In this document: positions 33,591 through 42,198 of the stretch, one piece after another
How positions within the stretch are numbered: the first letter of the stretch is position 1
Layout of the letters: each line of letters begins with the position of its first letter
Assembly: GCA_963712165.1 (NCBI GenBank)
Contig: CAVQGY010000003.1
Coordinates: 372,001 to 436,000 of the forward strand
Source of the DNA: B10-G9 sp963712165
Lineage (GTDB): Bacteria > Chloroflexota > Anaerolineae > Anaerolineales > UBA11858
Length of the DNA: 64,000 nt
Direction of reading: 5' to 3'
Position numbers and translations under genes: made by a program
The notes under the pieces: model-generated
The model's database searches: none
Told to the model about the DNA's origin: nothing
What the model saw: the letters and a program-made list of their open reading frames with translations, nothing else

Positions 33591-34718
33591 TTACATCCAG
33601 GATTGGAAGCTGCCCTGTTCCGTATGTCGAATCTCCCGCTTTTCCTTGAGGGAATAATAGATCCTGGTTGGCTCGATGAGGACCTGATAGCCCTCCCCTT
33701 CGCACCACAGCAGCAGCTTGTGCAGCTCTTTGATACCGCGTTCCATTGCCAGTCCGCCTTTTACGCCAAATCGGTAGGTAAGCAGGTAGGGATTCTCATC
33801 CGAGAGGTAATCCAGGACAGTCTGGCAGGCGTTGATCAGGTCAATCACCGGTGGGCCTTCTGCCAGCCGCTGGAGAGGTTCTACTGGCAGTTCGAGGTTG
33901 ATTTTAAAGATCTTCAAAATGGCAGGCCGGTGAAAGAATCTTGATAGCGGGACGGCTTCCACCACCTGCAGATCCGCAGGTGGTTGGACCGGATTCTGTT
34001 CCTTGTCGAGGATGATGATGTTTAGCTCAAAACGTTCATCAATGATCTCGGGTTCTGTTTTGAATTGGTCCTGGGGAACCAGCTGGTGGACAGCCTCCAT
34101 GACCTGGTTCGCATATTGCTGCAGATAACCCTTTCTGGGGAAACCTGCGGGTATTTTTGCTGGTTTGATCACCTGGCCAACCCGCATGACCAATTTCGGG
34201 CGTTTGAATTTCAGGCCAGCGTTCAACGCTCCGGTGGTGTCATTGAAGCCGATCGGGATAACAGGCGATCCGGACTGTACGCTCAGCCAGGCAATACCTG
34301 GCAGGGCTTTCTTCTTTCCTTCCTGCCAGATCCCACCCTCGGGAAAGAGGCCGATAAAGCCGCCCTGCTGGAGCACATCCAGGGCGTTCCTCATGGCTGC
34401 CCGATCATAGGATCCCCGATGGAGGGGAATCACACCATAAAGATCGGCTACTATCTCTGTGATCCATTCGGCGGGCGTATCAGCTGCGCTGAGCATCTCG
34501 ATTGGCCGGCGAGAATAAATATTAAGCATCACCGCTTCCATGGCAGCCGTGTGATTGCCAACAACCAACAAGGGCCCTTTTCGAGGGAAGTTATCCATAC
34601 CATTGATATCTAGCTGGAAGAATATCGGCATGATGATCCTTCCAACCAGGCGGATGAAAAAACGAGCCAACCGCTTACGGGGATATTTCAGGCTGAATGA
34701 TGATTGAGTCCTGTTCAT
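33591..34718 (-). CDS. 1-acylglycerol-3-phosphate O-acyltransferase-like protein
   Basis: The N-terminal about 210 residues are a PlsC-type acyltransferase: VGNHTAAMEA as the catalytic box, LHRGSYDRAA, and LFPEGGIW. The usual HX4D reads HX4E here (H-TAAM-E), a conservative change that may alter activity or substrate. The last 160 residues (from PEIIDERFELN) are an extra domain of unknown role. PlsC enzymes acylate lysophosphatidic acid to phosphatidic acid in phospholipid synthesis, and act at the inner membrane face. Confidence 0.75.
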   Translation of the reverse strand: MNRTQSSFSLKYPRKRLARFFIRLVGRIIMPIFFQLDINGMDNFPRKGPLLVVGNHTAAMEAVMLNIYSRRPIEMLSAADTPAEWITEIVADLYGVIPLHRGSYDRAAMRNALDVLQQGGFIGLFPEGGIWQEGKKKALPGIAWLSVQSGSPVIPIGFNDTTGALNAGLKFKRPKLVMRVGQVIKPAKIPAGFPRKGYLQQYANQVMEAVHQLVPQDQFKTEPEIIDERFELNIIILDKEQNPVQPPADLQVVEAVPLSRFFHRPAILKIFKINLELPVEPLQRLAEGPPVIDLINACQTVLDYLSDENPYLLTYRFGVKGGLAMERGIKELHKLLLWCEGEGYQVLIEPTRIYYSLKEKREIRHTEQGSFQSWM

Positions 34719-34742
34719 ATTTGGAGTTTCTCGCCATAATGA

Positions 34743-35483
34743 TCACAGATCAAGCTCTGCAGCAGCCTCCTGGTCGACCAACCAGGTAAGCTGGCCCTTA
34801 TCGGGCTGGATCAGCTGGGCCGGGAGAGTCTCAGGGATATATGGTCCATTAATGACCTGGTTCAGCGTCCTGGCTTTGTTCCTTCCTGTAACGAGGAACA
34901 GGACCTTTGAAGCGGCATTGATCAAGCGGGCTGTGAAGGTGATCCTCCAGCTCCCCATACCTGGCACATAGATGGCCTTCACCCAGGTGTTCTCTGGATC
35001 AGTGGAGGATTCGCCCGGGATCTTAACCGGGAAGAGCGAAGCGGTGTGACCGTCGCTGCCCAGTCCAAGCATGATTAGATCAAATCGGGGAGGGATATCT
35101 CCGAACCAATCCAGGAGCAACTTCTGATACTTTTGGGAGGCGGTTTCTGGTTGGAGTTCTCCCTCGATCCTGTGAATATTCTTCAGGGGTACAGCTCGAG
35201 GCTCAAGCAAGGACTGATAGGCTGCACCATAATTGCTTTCCGGGTGATCAGGACCTACTGCCCGCTCATCCCCCCAGAAAAAATGGACCTTATTCCAATC
35301 CAATGAATCGCCTGCGGGGTCCAAAGCGAGTTCTTGATAAAGGGGTATAGGCGTGCTCCCACCAGATAGGGCAACTGAAAATATCCCTTGGCGATCAAGG
35401 GCTTCAGTTCCCGTTTGAAGGAATAACCCGGCTGCTTTCGTGTAGAGCTGAGCTGGGTTATGATAAATGTGGATATCAGTCAT
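34743..35483 (-). CDS. pgl: 6-phosphogluconolactonase
   Basis: The 246-residue protein carries the family landmarks ALSGGSTPIPLYQ, FFWGDERAVGPDHPESN and LGLGSDGHTASLFP. It hydrolyses 6-phosphogluconolactone in the oxidative pentose phosphate pathway. A transketolase of the same pathway lies at the far end of the window, but they are not clustered. Confidence 0.93.
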   Translation of the reverse strand: MTDIHIYHNPAQLYTKAAGLFLQTGTEALDRQGIFSVALSGGSTPIPLYQELALDPAGDSLDWNKVHFFWGDERAVGPDHPESNYGAAYQSLLEPRAVPLKNIHRIEGELQPETASQKYQKLLLDWFGDIPPRFDLIMLGLGSDGHTASLFPVKIPGESSTDPENTWVKAIYVPGMGSWRITFTARLINAASKVLFLVTGRNKARTLNQVINGPYIPETLPAQLIQPDKGQLTWLVDQEAAAELDL

Positions 35484-35615
35484 TGGTGGTAAATGGATTT
35501 ACGCCCCTTAGTATACCTGAAGAATCCAAACTGGAGGATCTGCAGGGCTAAGAAGATTTGAAATGCCTGTGATATACTTTCTCCTGATAAGTAACTTTAA
35601 GCGACTGACGGTGTT

Positions 35616-36182
35616 ATGACTAGTACAAGAATCGAAGACCTACCTGAGAATGCCGAGAGTGAATTAATATCTCAGGCAATTGCCGGGAATTCGGATGCTT
35701 TTGGAGCTTTATACGAAAAGTATATTGACCAGATATACAACTATATATACTACCGGACCAGCAATTCCAAGGATGCGGAGGACCTTTGTTCCCGGGTATT
35801 TATCAGGGCACTGAACCACATTGAGCGCTATGAAGACCGGGGATATCCTTTCTCAGCCTGGCTGTATCGGATAGCCCATAACCTGGTTATCAATTGGTAC
35901 AGGGATCATGAGAAAGCAGAGGTAATTTCCTTGAGCGACCAATATCCTCCACCAACAATGGATGGCAGCGTAGAGGAACGGATTGAAAAAGAGGATGACA
36001 GAGAAGCGCTGCTGCGGGTATTAGCAGATTTACCAGAGGATCGAAAAGAGCTGTTGATCCTCAAACATGTTGAAGGACTGACCAATTCGGAAATTGGCCA
36101 GATCATGGATAGAACAGAAGGGGCAATCAAAGCCCTTTATCACAGGACCCTGGAATCCCTGCGGGATGATTATGGGTTCTGA
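35616..36182 (+). CDS. ECF-type RNA polymerase sigma factor
   Basis: The 188-residue protein has sigma region 2 (DAFGALYEKYIDQIYNYIYYRT, DAEDLCSRVFIRAL, FSAWLYRIAHNLVINWYRD) and region 4 (LPEDRKELLILKHVEGLTNSEIGQIMDRTEGAIKAL). No anti-sigma factor is encoded next to it; a DegV gene follows 12 bases later. The targets are unknown. Confidence 0.9.
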   Translation: MTSTRIEDLPENAESELISQAIAGNSDAFGALYEKYIDQIYNYIYYRTSNSKDAEDLCSRVFIRALNHIERYEDRGYPFSAWLYRIAHNLVINWYRDHEKAEVISLSDQYPPPTMDGSVEERIEKEDDREALLRVLADLPEDRKELLILKHVEGLTNSEIGQIMDRTEGAIKALYHRTLESLRDDYGF

Positions 36183-36194
36183 AGAAAGGAAAAA

Positions 36195-37040
36195 ATGTTA
36201 CGCATTGTAATGGACAGCGGTGGCGATCTGCCGGAAGAATGGCTCGAGAAATATGATATTGGGGTTGTCCCCATCAATGTCCACATGGGAGATGAGGTCT
36301 TCCTGGAAGATGTCACTTTGAATCCCGACCAGTTTTACAACTGGGTCAAAGAGACTGGGAAGGTGCCTAAAACCTCCCAACCCACGCCAGGACAGTATAT
36401 CCAGATCTACAAGGAAATTGCCCAGCCTGGTGACGTGATCTTATCCATCCACCTGACCAGTAAATTGTCCGGGACGTACGAATCGGCGGTGATAGCTTCC
36501 AGGGAATTGGAAAAGGAAGGATACCGGGTAATCCCATTTGATACGCTGGCAGGAACGGGGATACAAGGGTATATGTGTCGAGAAGCCCGGGAGATGGACC
36601 GCGCCGGAAAGGATCTTGATCAAATCCTGAAGAGAATGGAAGAGATCCGAGGTGGAACTGAGGTGTTATTTACGGTTGATTCATTAGAATTCGCACAGAA
36701 GAGCGGGCGAGTGCAAATGCTGGAATCCATCCTGGCTTCCGTGCTGAAGATCAAGCCGATCATCACTCTCAAGGAGGGCACCCTGGCAGTCGCCAGCAAG
36801 GTCAGAACCCGACAGGCTTCCCTGGAATATATCATCCAGGAAATGGCCCGAAGAATGGGTGGTAAATTGATCAATGCAGCGATAATCCATGCCCATGATC
36901 TGAACACAGCCTTGGATATCTCGGAGCGGGTTAAGGGGTTATTAAATATTAAGGAGCTATTTGTAGAAGAATTATCGATAGGGATTGCAACCCATTTGGG
37001 TCGGGGAACAGTGGGAATAGTGGCCTATCCAGTAGAATAA
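36195..37040 (+). CDS. DegV family fatty-acid-binding protein
   Basis: The 281-residue protein has the DegV hallmarks: DSGGDLPEEWLEKYDIGVVPINV, TSQPTPGQY, SIHLTSKLSGTYESA and DTLAGTGIQG. The C-terminal part includes the IKPIITLKEGTL stretch. DegV/FakB proteins bind a fatty acid for transfer to FakA-type kinase, which is not encoded nearby. It is probably co-transcribed with the sigma factor and the small gene at 37055. Confidence 0.88.
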   Translation: MLRIVMDSGGDLPEEWLEKYDIGVVPINVHMGDEVFLEDVTLNPDQFYNWVKETGKVPKTSQPTPGQYIQIYKEIAQPGDVILSIHLTSKLSGTYESAVIASRELEKEGYRVIPFDTLAGTGIQGYMCREAREMDRAGKDLDQILKRMEEIRGGTEVLFTVDSLEFAQKSGRVQMLESILASVLKIKPIITLKEGTLAVASKVRTRQASLEYIIQEMARRMGGKLINAAIIHAHDLNTALDISERVKGLLNIKELFVEELSIGIATHLGRGTVGIVAYPVE

Positions 37041-37054
37041 AGGGTAAGTTGAGC

Positions 37055-37363
37055 ATGAACACAGAAGAGAGATTGACCAGAGATTTGAAGAAAATTGAGA
37101 CCAGGTTGCAGAAAGTCCTGCAGCCGATCAAACCCCCTGCGGTGTTTGTATCGGACCTGCGTGAGCGCCTGGACCAGGAAATGATCAAAAAGACCAAAAC
37201 CAGGAAGGTCCGCAATGGACTGTTGGTTGCTGGAGGGGTTTTGGGTCTGGTTGCCCTGATAATCACCATCATCCGAAAATTGACTTCTTGGGACAAGATG
37301 GTAGCTTCTTTCTCAAAACATATTCCGAAAATCCGAAAGAGGCAGGGGGCCGCTTCGATATAA
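37055..37363 (+). CDS. Small protein with a coiled N-terminus and one membrane helix
   Basis: I start at ATG 37055; a TTG at 37049 is the alternative. The product of about 102 residues has a charged helical N-terminus (EERLTRDLKKIETRL), a single membrane helix (about residues 55-78) and a basic C-terminal tail. I do not recognise the family. It follows degV by 14 bases and ends just before a terminator. Confidence 0.6.
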   Translation: MNTEERLTRDLKKIETRLQKVLQPIKPPAVFVSDLRERLDQEMIKKTKTRKVRNGLLVAGGVLGLVALIITIIRKLTSWDKMVASFSKHIPKIRKRQGAASI

Positions 37364-37385
37364 ACAAGGTTTAACCATGATGATA

Positions 37386-37420
37386 AAGGACGGCAGCCAT
37401 TTAGGATGCCGTCTTTTTTT
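37386..37420 (+). terminator. Intrinsic terminator after the sigma/degV operon
   Basis: GACGGCA (37389-37395) pairs with TGCCGTC (37407-37413), followed by seven T. It ends the sigma factor-degV-small protein transcript. Confidence 0.88.
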
Positions 37421-37474
37421 AACGGGTTTATTAATGATTCATAAAACCTTTACTGGTTGAGAGCATGTATATGC

Positions 37475-37480
37475 TACAAT
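37475..37480 (+). promoter_or_regulatory. TACAAT -10 element with a very short leader
   Basis: TACAAT ends 6 bases before the ATG at 37487, with no Shine-Dalgarno sequence. As with pstB and the signal peptidase, the transcript would be leaderless. A TTGA-type -35 is present but the spacing is poor. Confidence 0.3.
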
Positions 37481-37486
37481 TTTTCC

Positions 37487-38137
37487 ATGAAAGAGCACTA
37501 TTATCAGGCGGAAACGATTGATCCACTTTCTGGCCACTGGCTGGAAATCTTTGGCAATCAGAGGAAAAATCGGATCCAGCCTTTCCGGATTCAACACGCC
37601 GCATTCTTAATCCTGGATATGCAGGATTATTTCCTGGATCCCGATTCCCATGCCTATATCCCTTCGGGGGAGACAATCCTCCCGAAATTGAACCAGATGG
37701 CGAGTTTATTCCGGCAGGCGGGCAGACCAGTATGGGCAACACGTCATGCCAATACGGAAGAGAATACCGGGAGAATGGAATCCTGGTGGTCAGAATTACT
37801 CACCGAGGACCATCCCCAAGGTGGATTGCATTCGGACCTATTGATCGAACCTGACGAGATAATCATCAAAGGCCAGTATGACGCCTTCTATGGATCGGAT
37901 CTGGAGGAGAAATTATCGGCAGCGGATGTTGAACAATTAGTCATCGGGGGTGTGATGGCTCACCTGTGCTGTGAGACCACTGCCCGGTCTGCCTTTGTGA
38001 GGGGGTACGAGGTGTTTTTCCTGATTGATGGAACTGCAACCTATAACGAAGCCTTTCATAAAGGCACGTTGAGGAACTTGGCCCATGGGTTTTCCGTATT
38101 AACGACTGTAACTCACTTGATGGGAGAGGGGTCATAA
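37487..38137 (+). CDS. Isochorismatase-fold cysteine hydrolase
   Basis: I start at ATG 37487 (MKEHYYQ); the TTG at 37457 adds residues without support. The product of about 216 residues has the isochorismatase fold: AAFLILDMQDYF (catalytic Asp), the Lys in EIIIKGQYDAF, and GGVMAHLCCETTARSAF (nucleophile Cys). Family members hydrolyse isochorismate, nicotinamide or N-carbamoyl compounds. The flavoprotein gene begins 6 bases after it. Confidence 0.85.
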   Translation: MKEHYYQAETIDPLSGHWLEIFGNQRKNRIQPFRIQHAAFLILDMQDYFLDPDSHAYIPSGETILPKLNQMASLFRQAGRPVWATRHANTEENTGRMESWWSELLTEDHPQGGLHSDLLIEPDEIIIKGQYDAFYGSDLEEKLSAADVEQLVIGGVMAHLCCETTARSAFVRGYEVFFLIDGTATYNEAFHKGTLRNLAHGFSVLTTVTHLMGEGS

Positions 38138-38142
38138 GGGGC

Positions 38143-39033
38143 GTGGACGTATTCCCTGTAGTCATTATTGGGGCAGGCCCAGCAGGACTGGCTGCAGCCA
38201 TACAACTATCCAGACAGGGTCATCGGCCCCTGGTACTGGAGAGGAACCGTGTTGGTGGCCTTCTATGGAATGCGAACCTGGTTGAAAATTATCCAGGATT
38301 TTCCCAGGGTATAAGTGGTCCCGAACTTGTAGCCCTCTTTGAAAAGCATGCAAAACAACTTGGTGTAAACATCTCTGTGGAAAACGCCCAGGGCGTCGAG
38401 TATTCCGATGGCTTGTTTCGCATAGTCACGAATACCAGGGAACTGGCCGCCCAATTCTTGGTTGCTGCAACTGGCACAAAGGGAGTCGCCCTTCCGAAAT
38501 CATTGATTGATCCAGGACTTGAGAAACGCGTTTTTTCCGAGGTCTTCCCGCTATTGGACTGTAGAGGGAAAAAGGTGATCATCATTGGGGGAGGAGATGC
38601 GGCCTTTGATTATGCCTTGAACCTGGCCAAGTCCAATCAAGTTCTGGTTTTAACTCGCGGTGAGGAGATCAAGGCCCTCCCATTGCTCTATGAGCGAGCC
38701 AAGGCACACCCGGATATCGACTGCCTGCTGGGAGTTGAATTGAAATCTGTAGCAGAAGATCAGGATGGGACACTCCATCTCGTTACATACAAACAAGGAA
38801 AGCCAACAAACTATAATGGTGATTATCTGATTGCAGCTATCGGCAGGGAACCTGATACCAGTTTTACGGCTCCAAGTATAATGAAGGAAATTAATAACTT
38901 GCAGAAAAAACGCCGGCTGTATATGATAGGTGATTTGACAAATGGTTTGTTCAGGCAGACGGCAATCGCAGTCGGGGATGGTTTACGGGCAGCGATGGAG
39001 ATCGATCAATATTTATCCAAGGAAATAACATGA
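38143..39033 (+). CDS. NAD(P)/FAD-dependent oxidoreductase, thioredoxin-reductase-like without CXXC
   Basis: The 296-residue flavoprotein has GAGPAGLAAAIQL (FAD), VIIIGGGDAAFDYAL (NAD(P)H) and MIGDLTNG near the end, the class II reductase layout. Thioredoxin reductases carry a redox-active CXXC between these sites, but here no such pair is present (only single Cys residues such as LDC). It may therefore be a diaphorase-like or ferredoxin reductase-type flavoenzyme. It starts with GTG and overlaps the radical SAM gene by 4 bases. Confidence 0.8.
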   Translation: MDVFPVVIIGAGPAGLAAAIQLSRQGHRPLVLERNRVGGLLWNANLVENYPGFSQGISGPELVALFEKHAKQLGVNISVENAQGVEYSDGLFRIVTNTRELAAQFLVAATGTKGVALPKSLIDPGLEKRVFSEVFPLLDCRGKKVIIIGGGDAAFDYALNLAKSNQVLVLTRGEEIKALPLLYERAKAHPDIDCLLGVELKSVAEDQDGTLHLVTYKQGKPTNYNGDYLIAAIGREPDTSFTAPSIMKEINNLQKKRRLYMIGDLTNGLFRQTAIAVGDGLRAAMEIDQYLSKEIT

Positions 39034-39986
39034 AAGTAGTTGCCTCAGCTGGTCACCAGGAAATTGCGATGGTTTATGTGGTGGAATACCCTGGAGGCCT
39101 GGTGGAATGTGTCGAAGCGGTCCAGCCACCCCGCTCCCGGGAAGACAAGTGGGTCTTGATGATCTCGACCCTGTTTGGTTGTCCCATATCCTGCCAGATG
39201 TGTGATGCAGGGGGTCATTTTAGAGGAAAGCTGACCGAAGAGGAAATGTTCTCCCAGATCGAGTTTTTGATCGATCAGCGCTACCCAGACAGGAAGGTGC
39301 CCTCCCGCCAATTTAAGATCCAGTTTGCCCGCATGGGCGAACCGGCTCTGAATCCAGCTGTTCTGGATCTGCTGGAAACATTACCGGAAAAGGTCGATGC
39401 GCCTGGTCTGCTGCCATCTTTTTCAACCATCGCCCCTCATGGGACGGATGACTTCTTTGACCGGCTGATCGATATTAAAAATAACGTTTACCCCCAGGGT
39501 AGATTCCAGTTCCAATTTTCCCTCCATACGACTGATCCTGTACGCCGAGATGAGCTGATCCCAGTCAGAAAATGGGATTTTCAGAAGATGGCTGATTTTG
39601 GACGGCGATACTACCGCCTTGGAGATCGGAAGATAACCCTCAATTTTGCCCTGGCTGAAGACAGCCCCGTGGATCCACAGGTCCTTTTGAACTATTTTGA
39701 CCCAGAACAATTTTTAATAAAGGTCACACCTCTTAACCCTACCTACCAGGCGGTTGCCACCGGTCTAAAATCCTATCTTGAACCCAACAAAGGTTTGGAG
39801 CATTATCCAGCCCTGCAGGCTATCGAAGAGGCCGGGTACCGCTTGATCATCAGCGTAGGAGAGCAAGAGGAGAACCGGATCGGATCCAATTGTGGACAGT
39901 ATGTCCAGAAACATCTTCTCGAGAACAGCGAGTTGGCTGCTGGATATACCTACCAGGTCATTCAACCGCTGGTTGATCCGGAATAA
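39030..39986 (+). CDS. Radical SAM protein related to RlmN/Cfr
   Basis: The 318-residue protein binds a 4Fe-4S cluster through CPISCQMC (CX3CX2C). RlmN-like landmarks follow: FQFSLHTTDPVRRDELIPV, ITLNFALAEDSP, VTPLNP and SNCGQ near the C-terminus. RlmN and Cfr methylate 23S rRNA A2503 using two Cys: a resolving Cys seven residues before the CX3CX2C, and a methyl-carrying Cys in the C-terminal CGQ. Here the CGQ Cys is kept but the first position is Met (IST region). So it may be a divergent methylase or something else. It overlaps the flavoprotein gene by 4 bases. Confidence 0.7.
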   Translation: MKVVASAGHQEIAMVYVVEYPGGLVECVEAVQPPRSREDKWVLMISTLFGCPISCQMCDAGGHFRGKLTEEEMFSQIEFLIDQRYPDRKVPSRQFKIQFARMGEPALNPAVLDLLETLPEKVDAPGLLPSFSTIAPHGTDDFFDRLIDIKNNVYPQGRFQFQFSLHTTDPVRRDELIPVRKWDFQKMADFGRRYYRLGDRKITLNFALAEDSPVDPQVLLNYFDPEQFLIKVTPLNPTYQAVATGLKSYLEPNKGLEHYPALQAIEEAGYRLIISVGEQEENRIGSNCGQYVQKHLLENSELAAGYTYQVIQPLVDPE

Positions 39987-40013
39987 ATTCCACTTATATC
40001 AAAAGGGATCAGT

Positions 40014-41051
40014 ATGGAAGGACTGCTTGACCAAGCTGGAACCTGGTTTGAAAAGGGGAGATCAATTGCCCTGGCAACAGTGATCAAGACCTGGGGATCC
40101 TCACCCCGACCTGCAGGCGCCATGATGGCGATCACAGACCAGGGAGAGATCAGCGGATCTGTCAGCGGTGGATGTGTGGAAAGTGCCGTGATTGACGCGG
40201 CCCTGGAAGTCATTGAAAATGGGATTCCTCAGCGTCTGCATTTTGGTGTGGCAAATGAAGAAGCCTGGGAGGTTGGCCTCTCCTGTGGGGGCGAGATCGA
40301 GGTTTTTATCAGGAAGTACACTCCCCAACACCTTGAAAGCTGGCGTGAGGCGCTCAATCGTGAAGAGCGGTTCTGTCTTGCGGTTGTCCTGGAAGGGGAT
40401 AGTGCTTATAGAGGGACGGATTGGATTGTTTTTGAAAATGAGATGATCCTGCAGGTTTCCTCACTCAAAGCTCCGCTTCCCATGTTGAAAGAGGCAGCTA
40501 CACTGGCTGCCTCAGGCCGTAAAACCAGGATAATGACACTGGAAGATGAGCAGGTCCAGGAGGTCTTTCTCTCGATTGTCGATCTACCCAGGAAATTGAT
40601 TTTGGTCGGCGGTGTGCATATAGCAATTCCTCTGGCAACTCTAGCTGGTACGGTTGGATTTGAGGTGATCGTGATCGATCCCCGCAAATTATTCGGTACT
40701 TCAGGGAGATTTCCAACAGTTAAGAAGCTGATTCAAGAGTGGCCGCAAAAAGCATTCAAGGAACTTTTCTTGACGCCATCAACTGCGATCGTGATGTTAA
40801 CGCATGATCCCAAGATCGATGATCCGGCGATCAAGATCGCCCTGGGATCCCCAGCTTTTTATATTGGCGCCCTGGGGAGTATGAAAACGCATCAAAACAG
40901 GCAGGTGAGATTGGTTGAGGATGGGATAGATCCAGAAGCTCTCAGCAGGATCCATGCACCGGTGGGATTGGATCTGGGAGCTTCCACACCAGAAGAGATC
41001 GCTCTATCTGTTATGGCGGAGATCATTCAGGTTTGGCATCAGCGGGAGTGA
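40014..41051 (+). CDS. XdhC/CoxI family protein
   Basis: The 345-residue protein has the XdhC N-terminal motif TVIKTWGSSPRPAGAMM and the GSVSGGCVE stretch. A Rossmann-like C-terminal part follows (LILVGGVHIAIPLATLAGTVGFEVIVIDPR, LTHDPKIDDPAI, YIGALGSMKT). XdhC proteins help insert or sulfurate the molybdenum cofactor of xanthine dehydrogenase or CO dehydrogenase-type enzymes. No such enzyme is encoded in the window, so the client is outside it or the protein has another role. Confidence 0.85.
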   Translation: MEGLLDQAGTWFEKGRSIALATVIKTWGSSPRPAGAMMAITDQGEISGSVSGGCVESAVIDAALEVIENGIPQRLHFGVANEEAWEVGLSCGGEIEVFIRKYTPQHLESWREALNREERFCLAVVLEGDSAYRGTDWIVFENEMILQVSSLKAPLPMLKEAATLAASGRKTRIMTLEDEQVQEVFLSIVDLPRKLILVGGVHIAIPLATLAGTVGFEVIVIDPRKLFGTSGRFPTVKKLIQEWPQKAFKELFLTPSTAIVMLTHDPKIDDPAIKIALGSPAFYIGALGSMKTHQNRQVRLVEDGIDPEALSRIHAPVGLDLGASTPEEIALSVMAEIIQVWHQRE

Positions 41052-41054
41052 ACA

Positions 41055-41909
41055 ATGAAAGAGATCACACTTGCGCTGGGTGGGGGAGGTTCAAAAGGAT
41101 ATGCACATCTTGGTGTGATCAGGGCATTAACGGATCTGGGTTTCAAGATCAAGGGCATTGCCGGGACCAGTGCTGGTGGTATGGCAGGGGCGATCTTCGC
41201 CGCTGGCCATGATCCGGCAAAAGTGTTGGAAGCCATCTCCTCAGTCGACCAGGAAAACCTTTATAGTTTTGGCAGAGGCCCGGCCTTATTGGATCCCGGT
41301 GGAATCTATCACGTATTGGAAGAATTCCTGGGGGAGATCGAATTTGCCGATCTGCAGATCCCCTGTGCACTAACCGCTGTGGATCTAAATGAGATGATCG
41401 AGATCACTATCCGGGAAGGAAAAGTCCTGGATGGAGTGAAAGCTACTACCGCAATTCCCGGGGTTTTTCCGCCAGTGAAGATAGGTCAATACCAGCTGGT
41501 TGACGGCATGGTCCTTAATCCTGTACCAGTGGATATCGCCCGCTCTTTGGCTCCGAGATTACCAGTTGTTGCAGTATCGCTCTCTCCAGCACCGGAACAC
41601 TGGAGGTCAGTCCTACCAAGGGATCTCAGGCCTGCCAATCCCTTATTGCGGCCAATTACCCGGTTGCGCATTGCCAAAGCCTTTGAAGTGTATATGCGTT
41701 CCATGGACATGACCTTACACATGATGGGTGAGCTGCGCTTACAGATCGAGAAGCCTGAGGTATTGATTCGGCCGGATGTCTTTCAGATTGGCTCTCTGGA
41801 CCGCGTGGATGTGTATCAAGTCGCCCAATTAGGTGAGGATGCCGTCCGAAACAACCTACCAGCGTTGAAAAAGATCAAAAAACGTTCTCGCTGGAGAAAG
41901 CGGGATTAA
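41055..41909 (+). CDS. Patatin-like phospholipase (RssA/YjjU type)
   Basis: The 284-residue protein has LALGGGGSKGYAHLGVI (oxyanion hole), GTSAGGMAGA (catalytic Ser in GXSXG) and the catalytic Asp in VDGMVLNPVP. Patatin-like enzymes hydrolyse phospholipid acyl chains. It starts 3 bases after xdhC and ends 3 bases before the small membrane gene, so the three appear to be one operon. Confidence 0.88.
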   Translation: MKEITLALGGGGSKGYAHLGVIRALTDLGFKIKGIAGTSAGGMAGAIFAAGHDPAKVLEAISSVDQENLYSFGRGPALLDPGGIYHVLEEFLGEIEFADLQIPCALTAVDLNEMIEITIREGKVLDGVKATTAIPGVFPPVKIGQYQLVDGMVLNPVPVDIARSLAPRLPVVAVSLSPAPEHWRSVLPRDLRPANPLLRPITRLRIAKAFEVYMRSMDMTLHMMGELRLQIEKPEVLIRPDVFQIGSLDRVDVYQVAQLGEDAVRNNLPALKKIKKRSRWRKRD

Positions 41910-41912
41910 TTG

Positions 41913-42134
41913 ATGAGCAAAGATTTACGAGAATATGCCAAAAGCACACAGACACGATTGATCGCAGGATTCCTGCTGCTGGTTTTTATCGTGGGGGATG
42001 GATTGATCTTCATCCTTTATGGCAAAGGCGCTGGATTGGCGGGTTTGATCTGCCTGATGGGCGCTCTTTTACCCATTGTGCTGATCGTGTTCTTTCTATG
42101 GCTTGCAGACAGAATCGTGGATAAACAGGGCTGA
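41913..42134 (+). CDS. Small two-helix membrane protein
   Basis: The product of about 73 residues has a short charged N-terminus and two hydrophobic helices (FLLLVFIVGDGLIFIL and LICLMGALLPIVLIVFFLWL) joined by a short Gly-rich turn. I do not recognise the family. It follows the patatin gene with no gap and is the last gene before the terminator. Confidence 0.6.
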   Translation: MSKDLREYAKSTQTRLIAGFLLLVFIVGDGLIFILYGKGAGLAGLICLMGALLPIVLIVFFLWLADRIVDKQG

Positions 42135-42156
42135 AAACGCCTTGAGAGAATTAAAT

Positions 42157-42190
42157 AAAAAAAACGGCACTCAAGACAGAATGCCGTTTT
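42157..42190. terminator. Bidirectional terminator between convergent operons
   Basis: AAAACGGCA (42161-42169, preceded by more A) pairs with TGCCGTTTT (42182-42190) around 12 bases. It separates the plus-strand XdhC-patatin operon from the minus-strand HdrD-like/cytochrome b operon. Confidence 0.85.
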
Positions 42191-42198
42191 TGTATACT

